Counted from the first letter of the stretch, positions 18,194 to 30,020 are shown. The stretch: DNA of 64,000 bases from Gilliamella sp. App4-10 (GCF_001690495.1 NZ_LZGS01000035.1:434001-498000); one strand, 5' to 3'. Notes: generated by a model from the sequence alone, not told the origin. Program-made: numbers and translations.

Positions 18194-18250
18194 AAAGATA
18201 GTTTATTGAATAACTCTACAAATTAACAAAAACCCGCGCTAAAGTGCGGG
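18157..18250 (+). promoter_or_regulatory. Transcription attenuator of leuABCD (alternative RNA stems)
   Basis: Three mutually exclusive pairings are visible. CGCA (18157-18160) can pair with TGCG (18167-18170) as a pause hairpin. GCGCGG (18168-18173) can pair with CCGCGC (18234-18239) as antiterminator. The latter strand also belongs to the terminator. A ribosome stalled on the paired leucine codons 13-14 (18152-18157) would cover the first strand and free the antiterminator. Confidence 0.75.
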
Positions 18251-18257
18251 TTTTTTT
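18233..18257 (+). terminator. Attenuator terminator before leuA
   Basis: CCCGCGC (18233-18239) pairs with GTGCGGG (18244-18250), with one G-T pair and a TAAA loop. Seven T residues follow. Flanking A and T runs extend the stem. It lies 50 bases before leuA. Confidence 0.9.
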
Positions 18258-18307
18258 GTTTTTGCAAAATAGAGCCCGTGATAGCGCCTAATAAAAAGGA
18301 AAAAACG

Positions 18308-19855
18308 ATGAACGATCAAGTCATTATATTTGATACAACGTTACGTGATGGCGAACAAGCATTACAAGCAAGTTTGAGTGTTAAAGAAAAGTTACAAATA
18401 GCGCTTGCATTAGAGCGAATGCGAGTCGATGTGATGGAAGTTGGCTTTCCTATTTCATCACCTGGTGATTTTGAGTCAGTACAAACCATAGCAAAAACTA
18501 TTAAAGATAGTCGAGTTTGTGCCTTATCTCGTTGTGTTGATAAAGATATTGATGTTGCTGCCGAGGCATTAAAAGTTGCCGATCAATTCCGAATTCATAC
18601 TTTTATGGCAACATCAACCTTACATGTTAAAGATAAATTAAAAATGACATTTGATGATGTCATTGAAAGGGCTGTGCACTGTATTAAGCGTGCACGTAAT
18701 TATACTAATGATGTGGAGTTTTCTTGTGAAGATGCAGGCCGTACCCCAATTGATAACTTATGTCGTATCGTTGAAGCAGCAATTAAAGCCGGGGCAAGAA
18801 CGATCAATATCCCGGATACTGTCGGTTATACTGTCCCTTATCAATTTGGTGGCATTATTCGTACCTTATTTGAACGTGTCCCGAACATTGATCAAGCGAT
18901 TATCTCTGTGCATTGCCATGATGACTTGGGCATGTCGGTGGCTAACTCGATTAGCGCGGTTCAAGAAGGTGCTCGCCAAATTGAAGGGGCGATGAATGGT
19001 TTAGGCGAACGTGCGGGTAATACCGCACTTGAAGAAGTGATTATGGCAATCAAAGTTCGTCAAAATATTTTAAATGTGCATACTAATATCAATCATCAAG
19101 AAATTTATCGCACAAGCCAGATTGTCAGTCAAATTAGTAACATGCCAATTCCGGGCAATAAAGCAATTATTGGTAGTAATGCTTTTGCTCACTCGTCCGG
19201 GATTCATCAAGATGGGGTTTTAAAAAATCGTGAAACTTACGAGATTATGACCCCAGAATCAATCGGTTTAAATCAAATTCAATTAAACTTAACCTCTCGC
19301 TCTGGGCGCGCCGCGGTTAAACATCGTTTAGAAGAACTGGGGTATCACGATAAAGATTATAACTTAGATCAAGTCTATGAAGCGTTTTTAGAACTGGCTG
19401 ATAAAAAAGGTCAAGTGTTTGATTATGATTTAGAAGCATTAATCTTCATCAATCAATTGAAAGATGAAAAAGAACATTATGTTTTGGATTACTTTAATGT
19501 TCAGTCAGGTTCAACAGTGGTTTCAACTGCTTCAGTCTGTTTATTAATTGGCGATAAAAAGTATTCCGATGCAGCAACAGGTAATGGTCCTGTCGATGCG
19601 GTTTACCAAGCCATAAATCGGATTACTGGCGAACCTATCTCGATTGTTAAATACCAATTAGCCTCTAAAGGGCAAGGCGAAAATGCGTTAGGGCAAGTGG
19701 ATATTGTTGCCGAATATAAGGGGCGTAAATTCCATGGTGTTGGACTTGCAACTGATATTGTTCACTCATCCGCTTTGGCTTTAATTAATGTATTAAATAA
19801 TGTGTATAGAGCAAATCAAGTTGCCCAAGAAAAACAAAAATTACACCAAGATTAA
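18308..19855 (+). CDS. leuA: 2-isopropylmalate synthase LeuA
   Basis: 515 residues (E. coli 523). It condenses acetyl-CoA with 2-oxoisovalerate, the first committed step of leucine synthesis. The start at 18308 follows AAGGAAA and gives the family N-terminus; an in-frame GTG at 18278 lies too close to the terminator. Visible blocks are [42 protein letters not shown] and [10 protein letters not shown], plus a C-terminal regulatory domain where leucine would bind. First structural gene of leuABCD. Confidence 0.97.
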   Translation: MNDQVIIFDTTLRDGEQALQASLSVKEKLQIALALERMRVDVMEVGFPISSPGDFESVQTIAKTIKDSRVCALSRCVDKDIDVAAEALKVADQFRIHTFMATSTLHVKDKLKMTFDDVIERAVHCIKRARNYTNDVEFSCEDAGRTPIDNLCRIVEAAIKAGARTINIPDTVGYTVPYQFGGIIRTLFERVPNIDQAIISVHCHDDLGMSVANSISAVQEGARQIEGAMNGLGERAGNTALEEVIMAIKVRQNILNVHTNINHQEIYRTSQIVSQISNMPIPGNKAIIGSNAFAHSSGIHQDGVLKNRETYEIMTPESIGLNQIQLNLTSRSGRAAVKHRLEELGYHDKDYNLDQVYEAFLELADKKGQVFDYDLEALIFINQLKDEKEHYVLDYFNVQSGSTVVSTASVCLLIGDKKYSDAATGNGPVDAVYQAINRITGEPISIVKYQLASKGQGENALGQVDIVAEYKGRKFHGVGLATDIVHSSALALINVLNNVYRANQVAQEKQKLHQD

Positions 19856-19920
19856 CAAATAATTTGTTTTGCTCGTTTAACAGCAAAATAAGAAAATTAT
19901 ATGAGATTGTAAAGGAATAA

Positions 19921-21003
<1,083 letters not shown>

Positions 21004-21089
21004 CCGCATGGTTTGATTATAACCGTAAATAAAATAATGCGATAAACCCAGTCTTTAGTACTTGTTGTAAAAATAATAAGGAATATGCA

Positions 21090-22490
21090 ATGTCAAAAAC
21101 ACTGTATCAAAAATTGTATGATGCACATGTCGTTTATGAAGCACCAAACGAAACACCTATTTTATATATCGATCGCCATTTAGTGCATGAAGTCACCTCT
21201 CCACAAGCATTTGATGGTTTGCGTGCAATGAATCGTAAAGTGCGTCAGCCTCATAAAACTTTTGCGACCATGGATCATAATACTTCAACCAAAAGTAATG
21301 ATTTAAATGCTTGCAGCGAAATGGCTCGCATTCAATTAACTGAACTGGCAAAAAATGCCAAAGAGTTTGGTGTTTCGTTATATGATTTACAAAGCCCATT
21401 ACGTGGTATTGTCCATGTGGTCGGTCCTGAACAAGGGATGACTTTACCCGGTATGACTATTGTGTGTGGTGATTCACATACCGCAACACATGGCGCATTT
21501 GGTGCACTAGCATTTGGAATTGGCACCTCTGAAGTTGAGCATGTCTTAGCCACCCAGACCTTAAAACAAGGCCGTGCTAAAACCATGAAAATCGAGGTTA
21601 AAGGTCAAGTAGCTAAAGGGATCACGGCCAAAGATATTATATTAGCGATTATTGGTAAAACTACCAGTGCTGGTGGTACTGGGCATGTGGTTGAGTTTTG
21701 TGGTGATGCCATCAAATCATTATCAATGGAAGGACGCATGACATTATGCAATATGGCAATCGAGATGGGGGCTAAAGCTGGTATTATTGCGCCAGATGAA
21801 GTGACTTTTGAGTACTTAAAAGGTCGTCAATTTTCACCAAAGGGGGACGATTTTGAAAAAGCTGTTGCCTATTGGAAAACCCTAAAAACCGACGACGGCG
21901 CGCAGTTTGACACCGTGGTCACACTTGAAGGTAAAGATATTGCACCTCAAGTCACTTGGGGAACAAATCCGGGTCAAGTCACGTCCATTGATGCAACAGT
22001 ACCCAATCCCGATGGTTTCTCTGATCTCATCGAGAAACATTCCGCAGAGCGCGCATTAACTTATATGGGATTAACCGCTGGCACCAAAATGACAGATATT
22101 AAGATCAATAAAGTGTTTATTGGCTCATGTACAAATTCGCGAATTGAAGATTTACGTGCAGCAGCGCTAATTGCTAAAGGTCGCAAAGTGGCAGAGGGTG
22201 TACAAGCATTAGTCGTGCCAGGCTCAGGTCCTGTCAAAAAACAAGCCGAAGCCGAAGGATTAGATAAAATTTTTATCGACGCTGGTTTTGAATGGCGTTT
22301 GCCGGGCTGTTCAATGTGCCTTGCAATGAATGACGATAAATTAGCACCAGGGGATCGCTGCGCATCAACTAGTAATCGTAATTTTGAAGGGCGCCAAGGG
22401 CGGGATGCCAGAACACATTTAGTCAGCCCTGCTATGGCTGCTGCCGCGGCTATTACTGGTCATTTTACTGATATTCGCAAACCGTTTTAA
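21090..22490 (+). CDS. leuC: 3-isopropylmalate dehydratase large subunit LeuC
   Basis: 466 residues, the E. coli length. With LeuD it isomerises 2- to 3-isopropylmalate. The three ligands of the 4Fe-4S cluster are visible: Cys in [13 protein letters not shown] and the pair in [34 protein letters not shown]-type N-terminal sequence (shorter block: [10 protein letters not shown]) and [14 protein letters not shown] are also typical. It lies 86 bases after leuB and 11 before leuD. Confidence 0.98.
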   Translation: MSKTLYQKLYDAHVVYEAPNETPILYIDRHLVHEVTSPQAFDGLRAMNRKVRQPHKTFATMDHNTSTKSNDLNACSEMARIQLTELAKNAKEFGVSLYDLQSPLRGIVHVVGPEQGMTLPGMTIVCGDSHTATHGAFGALAFGIGTSEVEHVLATQTLKQGRAKTMKIEVKGQVAKGITAKDIILAIIGKTTSAGGTGHVVEFCGDAIKSLSMEGRMTLCNMAIEMGAKAGIIAPDEVTFEYLKGRQFSPKGDDFEKAVAYWKTLKTDDGAQFDTVVTLEGKDIAPQVTWGTNPGQVTSIDATVPNPDGFSDLIEKHSAERALTYMGLTAGTKMTDIKINKVFIGSCTNSRIEDLRAAALIAKGRKVAEGVQALVVPGSGPVKKQAEAEGLDKIFIDAGFEWRLPGCSMCLAMNDDKLAPGDRCASTSNRNFEGRQGRDARTHLVSPAMAAAAAITGHFTDIRKPF

Positions 22491-22501
22491 GGAGACTTGT
22501 C

Positions 22502-23104
22502 ATGGCTAAATTTACAAAACATACCGGATTAGTTGTTCCTTTGGACGCGGCTAATGTTGATACTGATGCAATCATTCCAAAACAGTTTTTACAGAAAGTA
22601 ACACGTACTGGATTTGGTCAACACGCCTTTCATGAATGGCGATTTTTAGATGATGCTGGCAAGCAGCCTAATCCTGAATTTGTCTTGAATAAACCCCGCT
22701 ATAAAGGTGCCAGCATTTTATTAGCACGTGAAAATTTTGGATGTGGTTCTTCTCGTGAACATGCCCCTTGGGCATTAGCTGATTATGGATTTAAAACCAT
22801 CATTGGTTCAAGCTTTGCCGATATTTTTTACAATAACTCATTTAACAATCAGTTACTATTGGTTAATTTATCCGAAGACGATGTTGATGAGCTGTTTAAA
22901 ATGGTCGAAACCAATGAAGGCATTGAGTTTACCATTGATTTAGTCAATGAAGTGGTTATTGCCGGCGACAAGCGATATACATTTAAAATTGATACTTTTA
23001 AACGTCATTGCTTGTTAAATGGGTTAGATAATATTGGCTTAACCTTACAACATGAAGAAGCGATTAGCGACTTTGAACATAAAATCCCTTCATTTTTAGC
23101 TTAA
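22502..23104 (+). CDS. leuD: 3-isopropylmalate dehydratase small subunit LeuD
   Basis: 200 residues (E. coli 201). Swivelling-domain partner of LeuC. Motifs: [13 protein letters not shown] and [24 protein letters not shown] ribosome site overlaps the leuC stop region, so the two subunits are closely coupled. Last gene of the leu operon, followed by a hairpin. Confidence 0.98.
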   Translation: MAKFTKHTGLVVPLDAANVDTDAIIPKQFLQKVTRTGFGQHAFHEWRFLDDAGKQPNPEFVLNKPRYKGASILLARENFGCGSSREHAPWALADYGFKTIIGSSFADIFYNNSFNNQLLLVNLSEDDVDELFKMVETNEGIEFTIDLVNEVVIAGDKRYTFKIDTFKRHCLLNGLDNIGLTLQHEEAISDFEHKIPSFLA

Positions 23105-23107
23105 CTT

Positions 23108-23129
23108 TTGGGCGCTTATTTGCGCCCAA
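23108..23129 (+). terminator. Hairpin after leuD
   Basis: TTGGGCGC pairs with GCGCCCAA around a 6-base loop, directly behind the leuD stop. There is no T tract, so read-through into the methyltransferase gene 16 bases further on is possible. Confidence 0.5.
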
Positions 23130-23144
23130 TAATGAGAATCAACA

Positions 23145-23909
23145 ATGGCAACACATCATGACAATGTAAAACAGCAGTTTGGCGAACAAGCCAATGCTTA
23201 TTTAACCAGTAAAGTACATGCTCAAGGGCCTGATCTTGAATATTTATCTAACCTACTTATACCACATTCCGAGGCAAGTCTACTTGATATGGGATGTGGC
23301 GCAGGTCATGTCAGTTTTATTGCGGCAAAATATGTTAAACATGTTACAGCCTATGATCTTTCAAATGAAATGTTATCGGTTGTAGCGCAAACATCGAAAG
23401 AGCGCGGTTTACAAAATATAACCGTTAAGCAAGGTTATGCGGAATATCCACCTTTTACTGATAATCAATTTGATATTGTTGTCAGCCGTTATTCAGCACA
23501 TCACTGGCATGATGTCGGCAGAAGTATTCGACAGCTCCATCGCATAACTAAACCTGGTGGTAAATTAATTATTATGGATGTTGTTTCACCTGGTCACCCT
23601 GTATTAGATATTTGGCTTCAAACCGTTGAAGCCTTGCGTGACGCATCACACGTTCGAGACTATACCCCCGGTGAGTGGTTAACCTTTTTAACTGAAGCTG
23701 GTTTTGTCATTAATAATATAGTCCGCCATCGTTTAACACTCTCTTTTGATACATGGGTTAAACGAATGCGTACTGCTGAACAGTTAATTGAGGCAATACG
23801 AATTTACCAAGAAACAGCAGCTGACGATACAAAAAATTATTTTGAACTTCAAGCAGATGGTTCTTTTACTACAGATATGATGATTATTGAAACTGAAAAA
23901 GTCATCTAA
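23145..23909 (+). CDS. Class I SAM-dependent methyltransferase (UbiE/YafE type)
   Basis: 254 residues. The SAM-binding motif I is LLDMGCGAGHVSF; motif II-like ends of strands are VTAYDLSNEML and FDIVVSRYSAHHW, and LKPGG-like KPGGKLIIMD follows. The overall pattern resembles E. coli YafE and UbiE-related enzymes. The substrate is unknown. It sits between leuD (same strand, hairpin between) and the convergent rpoN, so it may be a tail gene of the leu transcript or independent. Confidence 0.85.
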   Translation: MATHHDNVKQQFGEQANAYLTSKVHAQGPDLEYLSNLLIPHSEASLLDMGCGAGHVSFIAAKYVKHVTAYDLSNEMLSVVAQTSKERGLQNITVKQGYAEYPPFTDNQFDIVVSRYSAHHWHDVGRSIRQLHRITKPGGKLIIMDVVSPGHPVLDIWLQTVEALRDASHVRDYTPGEWLTFLTEAGFVINNIVRHRLTLSFDTWVKRMRTAEQLIEAIRIYQETAADDTKNYFELQADGSFTTDMMIIETEKVI

Positions 23910-23939
23910 AATCATCCGTGGTCATAAACAGATTTAAAT

Positions 23940-25358
23940 TTAAAGTTGTTTACGTTGGCTTGATGGCGGAATTGATAAGACTTCACGATATTTTGCTACG
24001 GTTCGACGGGCAATCATAATACCTTGTTCTTCAAGGATTGCGACCAATTTACTATCACTTAATGGCTTTTTGCTGTCTTCTGCCAATATATATTTTTTAA
24101 TTAAAGCACGAATAGCTGTCGACGAAGCTTCACCACCTGATTCTGTGTTTACATGACTAGAAAAAAAGAATTTTAACTCAAATATTCCTGTAGGGCATTG
24201 TAAATATTTCTGTGTTGTCACACGGGAAATGGTTGATTCGTGCATGTCAATTGCCGTTGCAACATCAGATAAAATCATTGGTTTCATGTATTCAGTACCG
24301 TGTTCAAAAAATGCTTGCTGATGCTCAACAATAAATTGACTTACTTTAAGTAATGTTTCATGACGATTTTCAACACTTTTAATAAACCAATTCGCATTTT
24401 GCAAATGTGAGCGAATATATTGGCTATCACTTTCATTTGCTATCTTTTCCATTGCTGCATATTGCTGATTAATACGTAAGCGCGGCATGGTGTCATTATT
24501 CAAATCGACAACCCAGTTTCCATTCACCTTTTTTACTAAAATATCAGGGATCACATAATCTGGTGGTGTGGTATTGACTGAATCACCAGGATACGGCTGT
24601 AAATGTTGAATAAAATTGACTGCTTCTTTTAACTGCTCATCGCTTGCGTTTAATACTTTTTTTAATGTTCTATAATCTCGCGTCGCTAACAAATCTAAGT
24701 AGTTCTCAATAATTTGTTTAACCAGTAGTGGACAGGTTAAATGTTGAATTTGAATGGATAAACACTCTTGTAACGATCTGGCTCCCACGCCAATTGGATC
24801 AAAATGCCAAATACGCTTTAAAACAGTTTCAACTTCGTTCAATTCAATCTCGTCATTACCCTGCTCTTCCAAAATTTCATCTAATGAAACTGTTAGATAG
24901 CCTCGCTCATCAATCGCTTCAATAATCGACACCGCTATCGCCCTATCAATATCACTAAAAGGCGTTAACTCAAGTTGCCATCTTAAATAATCATGTAACG
25001 TTTCGTGAGTTTCACCTTGGTAGATAGGCAATTCATCATTACGATAATCAGAGTGAGTGCCAGAGGGGGTTCCAGCGGTATAGATATCATCTAGTGAGGC
25101 ATCTAATGGGATATCTTCGGGTATTTCTCGGCTATCTAAGGCTTCACGCGTATCGATATTTTCATCTTTAACGTTTTGTTCAACATCAATTTCGTGATAT
25201 TGATCGGCCACTTCGAGCAATGGGTTATTTTCAAGCTCGGTTTGAATCTCTTGTTGAAGCTCTAAAGTTGACAACTGTAACAATCGAATCGCCAATTGTA
25301 ATTGTGGTGTCATGGATAATTGTTGAGATACTTTCAGTTGTAAACTGGGTTTGATCAT
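23940..25358 (-). CDS. rpoN: RNA polymerase sigma-54 factor RpoN
   Basis: 472 residues (E. coli 477). Region I is Gln/Leu-rich ([20 protein letters not shown]). The acidic region II follows, and the C-terminus contains the RpoN box [10 protein letters not shown] at about residues 450-459, which reads the -24 promoter element. The start overlaps the lptB stop by four bases (ATGA), so they are translationally coupled. In E. coli hpf, ptsN, rapZ and npr follow rpoN. Here a convergent methyltransferase lies 30 bases away and those genes are absent. Confidence 0.97.
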   Translation of the reverse strand: MIKPSLQLKVSQQLSMTPQLQLAIRLLQLSTLELQQEIQTELENNPLLEVADQYHEIDVEQNVKDENIDTREALDSREIPEDIPLDASLDDIYTAGTPSGTHSDYRNDELPIYQGETHETLHDYLRWQLELTPFSDIDRAIAVSIIEAIDERGYLTVSLDEILEEQGNDEIELNEVETVLKRIWHFDPIGVGARSLQECLSIQIQHLTCPLLVKQIIENYLDLLATRDYRTLKKVLNASDEQLKEAVNFIQHLQPYPGDSVNTTPPDYVIPDILVKKVNGNWVVDLNNDTMPRLRINQQYAAMEKIANESDSQYIRSHLQNANWFIKSVENRHETLLKVSQFIVEHQQAFFEHGTEYMKPMILSDVATAIDMHESTISRVTTQKYLQCPTGIFELKFFFSSHVNTESGGEASSTAIRALIKKYILAEDSKKPLSDSKLVAILEEQGIMIARRTVAKYREVLSIPPSSQRKQL

Positions 25359-26080
25359 AATCTGAACTCGTTTCCTAAGTAAACGCGTTTTACATATTCG
25401 TTATTTAAAATGTCACTTGGTGAACCCTCAGCAATTAAATGTCCTTTATTAACAATATAAGCACGCTCACAAACATCTAACGTTTCACGGACATTATGAT
25501 CGGTTATTAATACGCCTAGCCCTCGATCACGTAAATGTTTAATGATACTTTTAATATCTATCACTGAAATCGGATCGACACCAGCAAAAGGTTCATCAAG
25601 CAAAATAAATTTAGGATTAGCCGCTAATGCCCTTGCTATTTCAACTCGGCGCCTTTCACCACCAGATAGAGATTGACCTATGCTGTCACGAATATGCGTA
25701 ATATGAAACTCTTCAAGTAATTCTTCGGCACGATCAATTTTTTCATTTTTATCAATATCTTTGCGCGTTTCTAAAATCGCCATAATGTTATCAATAACAG
25801 ACAATTTTCTAAAAATAGAGGCTTCTTGTGGTAAATAACCAATGCCTTTTTGAGCCCGTTCATGTAAAGGTAAAATGCTGATATCATGATCATCAAGGTA
25901 AATTTTGCCTGCATTTAAGGTCACAATACCAACCACCATATAAAAAGTGGTGGTTTTACCTGCGCCATTTGGTCCTAATAACCCGACGATTTCGCCAGAA
26001 TTAACGGTTAAACTCACATCTTCAACTACACGGCGTTTTTTGTATACTTTAGCTAGATTTTCCGCTTTTAACATTGACAT
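25355..26080 (-). CDS. lptB: LPS export ABC transporter ATPase LptB
   Basis: 241 residues, the E. coli length. Cytoplasmic ATPase that powers LPS extraction by LptFG. Walker [14 protein letters not shown], signature [15 protein letters not shown], Walker [14 protein letters not shown] and the switch histidine in ITDHNVRET. It starts one base after the lptA stop and overlaps rpoN. Confidence 0.98.
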   Translation of the reverse strand: MSMLKAENLAKVYKKRRVVEDVSLTVNSGEIVGLLGPNGAGKTTTFYMVVGIVTLNAGKIYLDDHDISILPLHERAQKGIGYLPQEASIFRKLSVIDNIMAILETRKDIDKNEKIDRAEELLEEFHITHIRDSIGQSLSGGERRRVEIARALAANPKFILLDEPFAGVDPISVIDIKSIIKHLRDRGLGVLITDHNVRETLDVCERAYIVNKGHLIAEGSPSDILNNEYVKRVYLGNEFRL

Positions 26081-26081
26081 T

Positions 26082-26636
26082 TTATTTATTCATCTCTTTA
26101 ACTTGGTTTGGGATGATAGTGCTTTTTACTCGCATATTCTTACCTGGTTGCGCTAATATTTGCTGTTTTTTGACATCGTAAGTAATAAGATCACTAATAA
26201 TATGATTGTCCTGTTGAAATAATTCGGCATTACCTTGTAAAACCACATTATTTTGTTTTACATTGTAAATAACTTGTGAAGAATGACCCGTTACAATCTT
26301 ATTGTTTTCCGGTAAAATTTGCTTATAATTCACTGGATTTCCATAGGCCGTGATTTTTTGTTTTACCGTGTCTTGCGTGTCTGTTATAACCACTTTATCT
26401 GCTTGTATGGTTAACCCTTCTTGAACAATGACAACGTTACCAATAAATGTAATTGTGTTATTTTCAATATCAATTTGTTGATTATCCGCATCAATCGTAA
26501 TAGGTTTATTATCGGCGAACATCTTATGGTCTTCTTTAGGTTCTACTGATTGCGTAGTAGATTCATTTGCAAAACTACTTAAAGAGATAGGTAGCAATAA
26601 AATTAATGAAAAAACAACTTTTTTTAGCGAAATCAT
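26082..26636 (-). CDS. lptA: LPS transport periplasmic protein LptA
   Basis: 184 residues (E. coli 185). A signal peptide ([19 protein letters not shown]) precedes the beta-jellyroll OstA domain: [20 protein letters not shown], then repeated strands to [12 protein letters not shown]. LptA polymers bridge LptC to LptD across the periplasm. It lies three bases after lptC in the operon lptC-lptA-lptB-rpoN. Confidence 0.95.
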   Translation of the reverse strand: MISLKKVVFSLILLLPISLSSFANESTTQSVEPKEDHKMFADNKPITIDADNQQIDIENNTITFIGNVVIVQEGLTIQADKVVITDTQDTVKQKITAYGNPVNYKQILPENNKIVTGHSSQVIYNVKQNNVVLQGNAELFQQDNHIISDLITYDVKKQQILAQPGKNMRVKSTIIPNQVKEMNK

Positions 26637-26639
26637 GTT

Positions 26640-27203
26640 TTATTTTGCCTCTGTATTATAATATGTTTTTACATTTTCAAGTATGTTAGCCGTTTTTGCA
26701 TGCAAATCACCCGCTAATCCAATACCTGTTGAATAAAACCCCACACCATTAACGATGACAGGATCTTTTGATGTGACTAGTTGTGAAGTTAAATCTATCA
26801 CGGCATTATCTGTTTTTACTTGTTTTAATTGAGCTTCTTTTGTCAAATTATCTAATTGTACATCATGATAAAGATACAAAAGTTTATCACTCGTTAGTAT
26901 CGCTTTCTTTGCTTTAATATGCCATGCAGCTAAATGAACTTGATCATAAAAAGTAAAATTGGGCAAATCAAATTCAGTATTGTCTGAATCATCAAAGTGC
27001 CTAATATTACTGGACTCAATTTTATAAATAAGCTCACCAGATAAGTCGTAAATATTTGTTAACATTTCATCACTTTGATAATTCGGCTTATCTGATATAT
27101 TTTGGGTTGATTTGCTTACTACATCATCTCCTTTTTGATAATTGTAATAAACACCGATAACAACAATGAGAAGTAAAAAACAGATAAGATTTTTTTTATT
27201 CAT
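26640..27203 (-). CDS. lptC: LPS export protein LptC
   Basis: 187 residues (E. coli 191), with a single N-terminal membrane anchor (LICFLLLIVVIGVYY) and a periplasmic LptC domain. It receives LPS from LptBFG and passes it to LptA. First gene of this operon. The kdsD-kdsC genes that precede lptC in E. coli are not here. Confidence 0.93.
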   Translation of the reverse strand: MNKKNLICFLLLIVVIGVYYNYQKGDDVVSKSTQNISDKPNYQSDEMLTNIYDLSGELIYKIESSNIRHFDDSDNTEFDLPNFTFYDQVHLAAWHIKAKKAILTSDKLLYLYHDVQLDNLTKEAQLKQVKTDNAVIDLTSQLVTSKDPVIVNGVGFYSTGIGLAGDLHAKTANILENVKTYYNTEAK

Positions 27204-27284
27204 AACATACGTTAATCACATTAATTAGAAATTATTATTTCGAATGCCCAAAATTTTAATTATTCTACTTTATTTTTTATTAAA

Positions 27285-27563
27285 TTAATATCGAACATTA
27301 AAAGAAGTTAAATCGTTTTGTGGCAATAATTCGCAAATATTTACACATGAAATACGCGATGATGCAGGCCCGCCATTTTTAACCCATTGTGTTAATTTGG
27401 CTATTTGTAAGCTGTCACCTTGAGCAATAATTTCAACATCGCCGTTATCTAAATTTCTAACATAGCCAACTAAACCAAGTTTTTGAGCTTGCTGATAAGT
27501 AAAAAAACGAAATCCTACACCTTGTACACGACCACCAACATTTATTTTAACTTTCTTAATCAT
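27285..27563 (-). CDS. yccX: Acylphosphatase
   Basis: 92 residues, the usual size. The phosphate-binding loop GRVQGVGFRFF carries the catalytic Arg19, and GYVRNLDNGDVEI carries the catalytic Asn37. The enzyme hydrolyses carboxyl-phosphate bonds. It lies about 80 bases upstream of lptC on the same strand; cotranscription is possible but not shown. Confidence 0.95.
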   Translation of the reverse strand: MIKKVKINVGGRVQGVGFRFFTYQQAQKLGLVGYVRNLDNGDVEIIAQGDSLQIAKLTQWVKNGGPASSRISCVNICELLPQNDLTSFNVRY

Positions 27564-27830
27564 CCTGTAGCCTTATTTTATGATTAATTCAAACATATTT
27601 ATCTTAATGATGAAATACTAATTCAGATTGTAAATACTAAATATAATTCTCTATCATGACTAAATAACTTATATAAAAAGTGAACACCATTCAACGAATA
27701 AATACGACACTTGCAGTATTTTATTTTAGATACACTAATAATAATGTTTTTATTATTCGATTAAATTTTATTTTTTAATAAAATAAGCGATCATGATTAA
27801 TAATAAATAATTAAAACGATGGAAATAAAA

Positions 27831-28427
27831 ATGTTATTAAAATATAAAAAAAGCTTGTTCTTTCTTTGTCTATTTTCTGTATTGAGCTACTATACACTCT
27901 ATCCATGTGCTTTTGCCAATATTGAATTTGATAAGCAAAAAATTGGCAAAGTCGTTGATGAATTTAATGGAGTGAAAGTCTATTATAATGGTAGTATCCA
28001 TAATGTAAGTGGAAGAAATATCGCTAAAGACGGCTATAACTTAGGTCAAAAATATCAATGTGTTGAATTTATTAAACGTTATTATTATCAGCGTTTTAAT
28101 CATAAAATGCCAAATAGCTATGGTCATGCTAAAGATTTTTTTGACCCATCAATTGCTGATGGAAAGATCAATCGTCAACGCAATTTACTACAATTTCATA
28201 ACGGCTCACCCACTAAACCACAAGTTGACGATATTATTGTCCTTAATTGGTCTAGCTATGGACATGTTGCTATTATCAGTAAAGTAACCGACAACGAAAT
28301 TGAAATTGTACAACAAAACCCAGGACCTAATGCAAGCAGTCGAGCAACCTTTCCTTTAATTTTTAAAAACGGAAGATGGACAATAGCGGATTTTGGAGTT
28401 TTAGGTTATTTGCGTAAAAATCAATAA
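27831..28427 (+). CDS. Secreted CHAP-domain amidase-like protein
   Basis: 198 residues from ATG 27831, preferred over ATG 27819 because GGAA lies seven bases before it. A hydrophobic leader (LFFLCLFSVLSYYTLYPC) suggests export, perhaps with membrane retention. The CHAP domain shows catalytic Cys in KYQCVEFIKRYYY, His in SYGHVAIIS, and the polar end EIVQQNPGP. The arrangement recalls the amidase half of glutathionylspermidine synthase/amidase. Likely substrates are peptidoglycan cross-links or a glutathione conjugate. It stands alone between acylphosphatase and the rsp regulator. Confidence 0.82.
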   Translation: MLLKYKKSLFFLCLFSVLSYYTLYPCAFANIEFDKQKIGKVVDEFNGVKVYYNGSIHNVSGRNIAKDGYNLGQKYQCVEFIKRYYYQRFNHKMPNSYGHAKDFFDPSIADGKINRQRNLLQFHNGSPTKPQVDDIIVLNWSSYGHVAIISKVTDNEIEIVQQNPGPNASSRATFPLIFKNGRWTIADFGVLGYLRKNQ

Positions 28428-28514
28428 CCGTCAAAATAAATCAGATTATAAAAAGATAAGCAACATAATTTTATTCATAACATAAAAAAGAATAATCGAG
28501 AGCTTTAATACATA

Positions 28515-29198
28515 CTAATCAATAAACCATTCATTCTTCTGCTTGGATACTATTTTTATTGTCTCTAAAATAGCCGATAAATGTTCATGTTGAGCTATTG
28601 CAGCGAGCTCCGGATCATGTTTTTTTAAAGCTGTCAGAATTTTTTCGTGTTGTTTAACAAGATTTTCTGGAGGAGAAATCTGTTCTAATGAAAGAAATCT
28701 GACTCTATCCATCATTGCTTTAATGTTCTCGACACTTTCCCAAGCCATTTGGCAATCTATCACATTCATTAAAATTTGATGAAACTCATCATCTTTTTCA
28801 AGAAAATAATGAATATTCTTGTGCTTATTAGCTTGTTTTTGTTCATCAAGATTTTTTTGCAGCAATAAAATATCTGCCGCACTAATCATTAGTGCTGCTT
28901 GTTTGATAATTGCACACTCAACAGCATCTCGTATAAATTGGCCATCAATAACTTTTTTAATCGATATTTTTGTAACAAATGTTCCTCGTTGCGGAAGAAT
29001 TTGCACAAGTCCCGCTTCAGCTAATTTAATGAACGCTTCTCTAACCGGTTGCCTTGAAACACTAAATTGACTAGAAATCTCTTTTTCTGACAGTAAAACA
29101 CCAGGCAATACTTGACAAGTAATAATCGCTTTTCTTAATTTACGGTAAATTTGTTGATTAACGGGTTCTGAAATATTTAAGTCGGCAGATTTAAACAT
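28515..29198 (-). CDS. rspR: GntR/FadR-family regulator RspR (YdfH)
   Basis: 227 residues (E. coli YdfH 228). An N-terminal winged helix (LSEKEISSQFSVSRQPVREA) is followed by an all-helical FCD ligand domain. The match to YdfH/RspR extends through PVNQQIYRKLRK, FIKLAEAGLVQI.PQRG and MMDRVRFLSLEQISPPENL. RspR represses rspAB in E. coli. The structural genes ydfI-ydfJ-rspB-rspA lie 2.5 kb away on the same strand, separated by an insertion-sequence and cassette region. Confidence 0.9.
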   Translation of the reverse strand: MFKSADLNISEPVNQQIYRKLRKAIITCQVLPGVLLSEKEISSQFSVSRQPVREAFIKLAEAGLVQILPQRGTFVTKISIKKVIDGQFIRDAVECAIIKQAALMISAADILLLQKNLDEQKQANKHKNIHYFLEKDDEFHQILMNVIDCQMAWESVENIKAMMDRVRFLSLEQISPPENLVKQHEKILTALKKHDPELAAIAQHEHLSAILETIKIVSKQKNEWFID

Positions 29199-29273
29199 AT
29201 ATCATTCTTATGGTAAGGAACAAAATAAGGAAGAATAGTAGGATATTTTTAGGTATAAGAAAAGTTTTTTTGA

Positions 29274-29500
29274 TTAGAATGGCAACACATTTTCAAACAA
29301 AAAATTAAGGGGTAAGTGTTTTTTAAATTTAACGGGAGGCAAATAGCCTAACGAAGAATGTAATCGTTTATGATTATACCAATAAGCATAAGCCGAAAAA
29401 GCGCATTGTAACTCAGCCGTTGAGTTGAAACGTTGGCCTTTTACTAATTCCGTTTTAATTGTTTTAAATGCCGCTTCCGCTACCCTTTGTCATTAGGTTA
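29274..29500 (-). mobile_element. IS3-family transposase C-terminal remnant, left inverted copy
   Basis: The reverse strand reads VAEAAFKTIKTELVKGQRFN and YWYNHKRLHSSLGYLPP, then KKHLPLNFLFENVLPF and a stop. This is the OrfB C-terminus with the last catalytic Glu region. The first two thirds of the gene are missing. About 150 bases recur in opposite orientation near 31.4-31.57 kb. It ends 76 bases upstream of the rspR start. Confidence 0.8.
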
Positions 29501-29639
29501 AATCCGCAACAACAATTTGTTCTTTATCACCTACATCAAATTGTCGTTGCAGGTGATTTTTGTCGATTTTTGATTGATACGCTGGTTATCACGCAGTTTA
29601 TCTAAACAAACATTTATCTAACAAACAAAGACAGTAGAA

Positions 29640-29910
29640 TTTTTGTTAAAAAGTTTCTAGAGCACACTACGTTTATGTATAAAAACAATAAAAATCAAAT
29701 AGATATTAATGGGTGAATATTCTCTAGTTTGCTGTTTTGTTTCATTTTTAAGTAAAGGTAAACCTTTGGTAACAACGTGTAGCATTTCACCCGGATAGGT
29801 TTTGTTATAGCATTTAGCCAAATTGGTGACCGTTATTTTTTCTTTATGATATAAGCGCCATATTTCTTGTCTGTGATAAGGCGTTAATTTTGTTTTTTAT
29901 GTATATTCAT
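29640..29910 (-). mobile_element. IS481-type transposase N-terminal remnant
   Basis: The reverse strand starts MNIHKK at 29910. After a one-base shift in an A run it reads TKLTPYHRQEIWRLYHKEKI, then TVTNLAKCYN fused to KTYPGEMLHVVTKGLPLLKN. The helix-turn-helix thus runs straight into the first catalytic block, with a deletion between, and the expected Asp (HVD or HID) is Val. A stop follows. Nothing else is recognised between 29911 and 30020. Confidence 0.65.
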
Positions 29911-30020
29911 TACAGTCGTTTCTCAAATTACTGTAAACAACGCGAGGAATTTCTACAATTTGTTTGGAAGGTAATGCGACAGTTGTTAATGGTGGAAAGC
30001 TAACTTCACTAAAGTCATTA

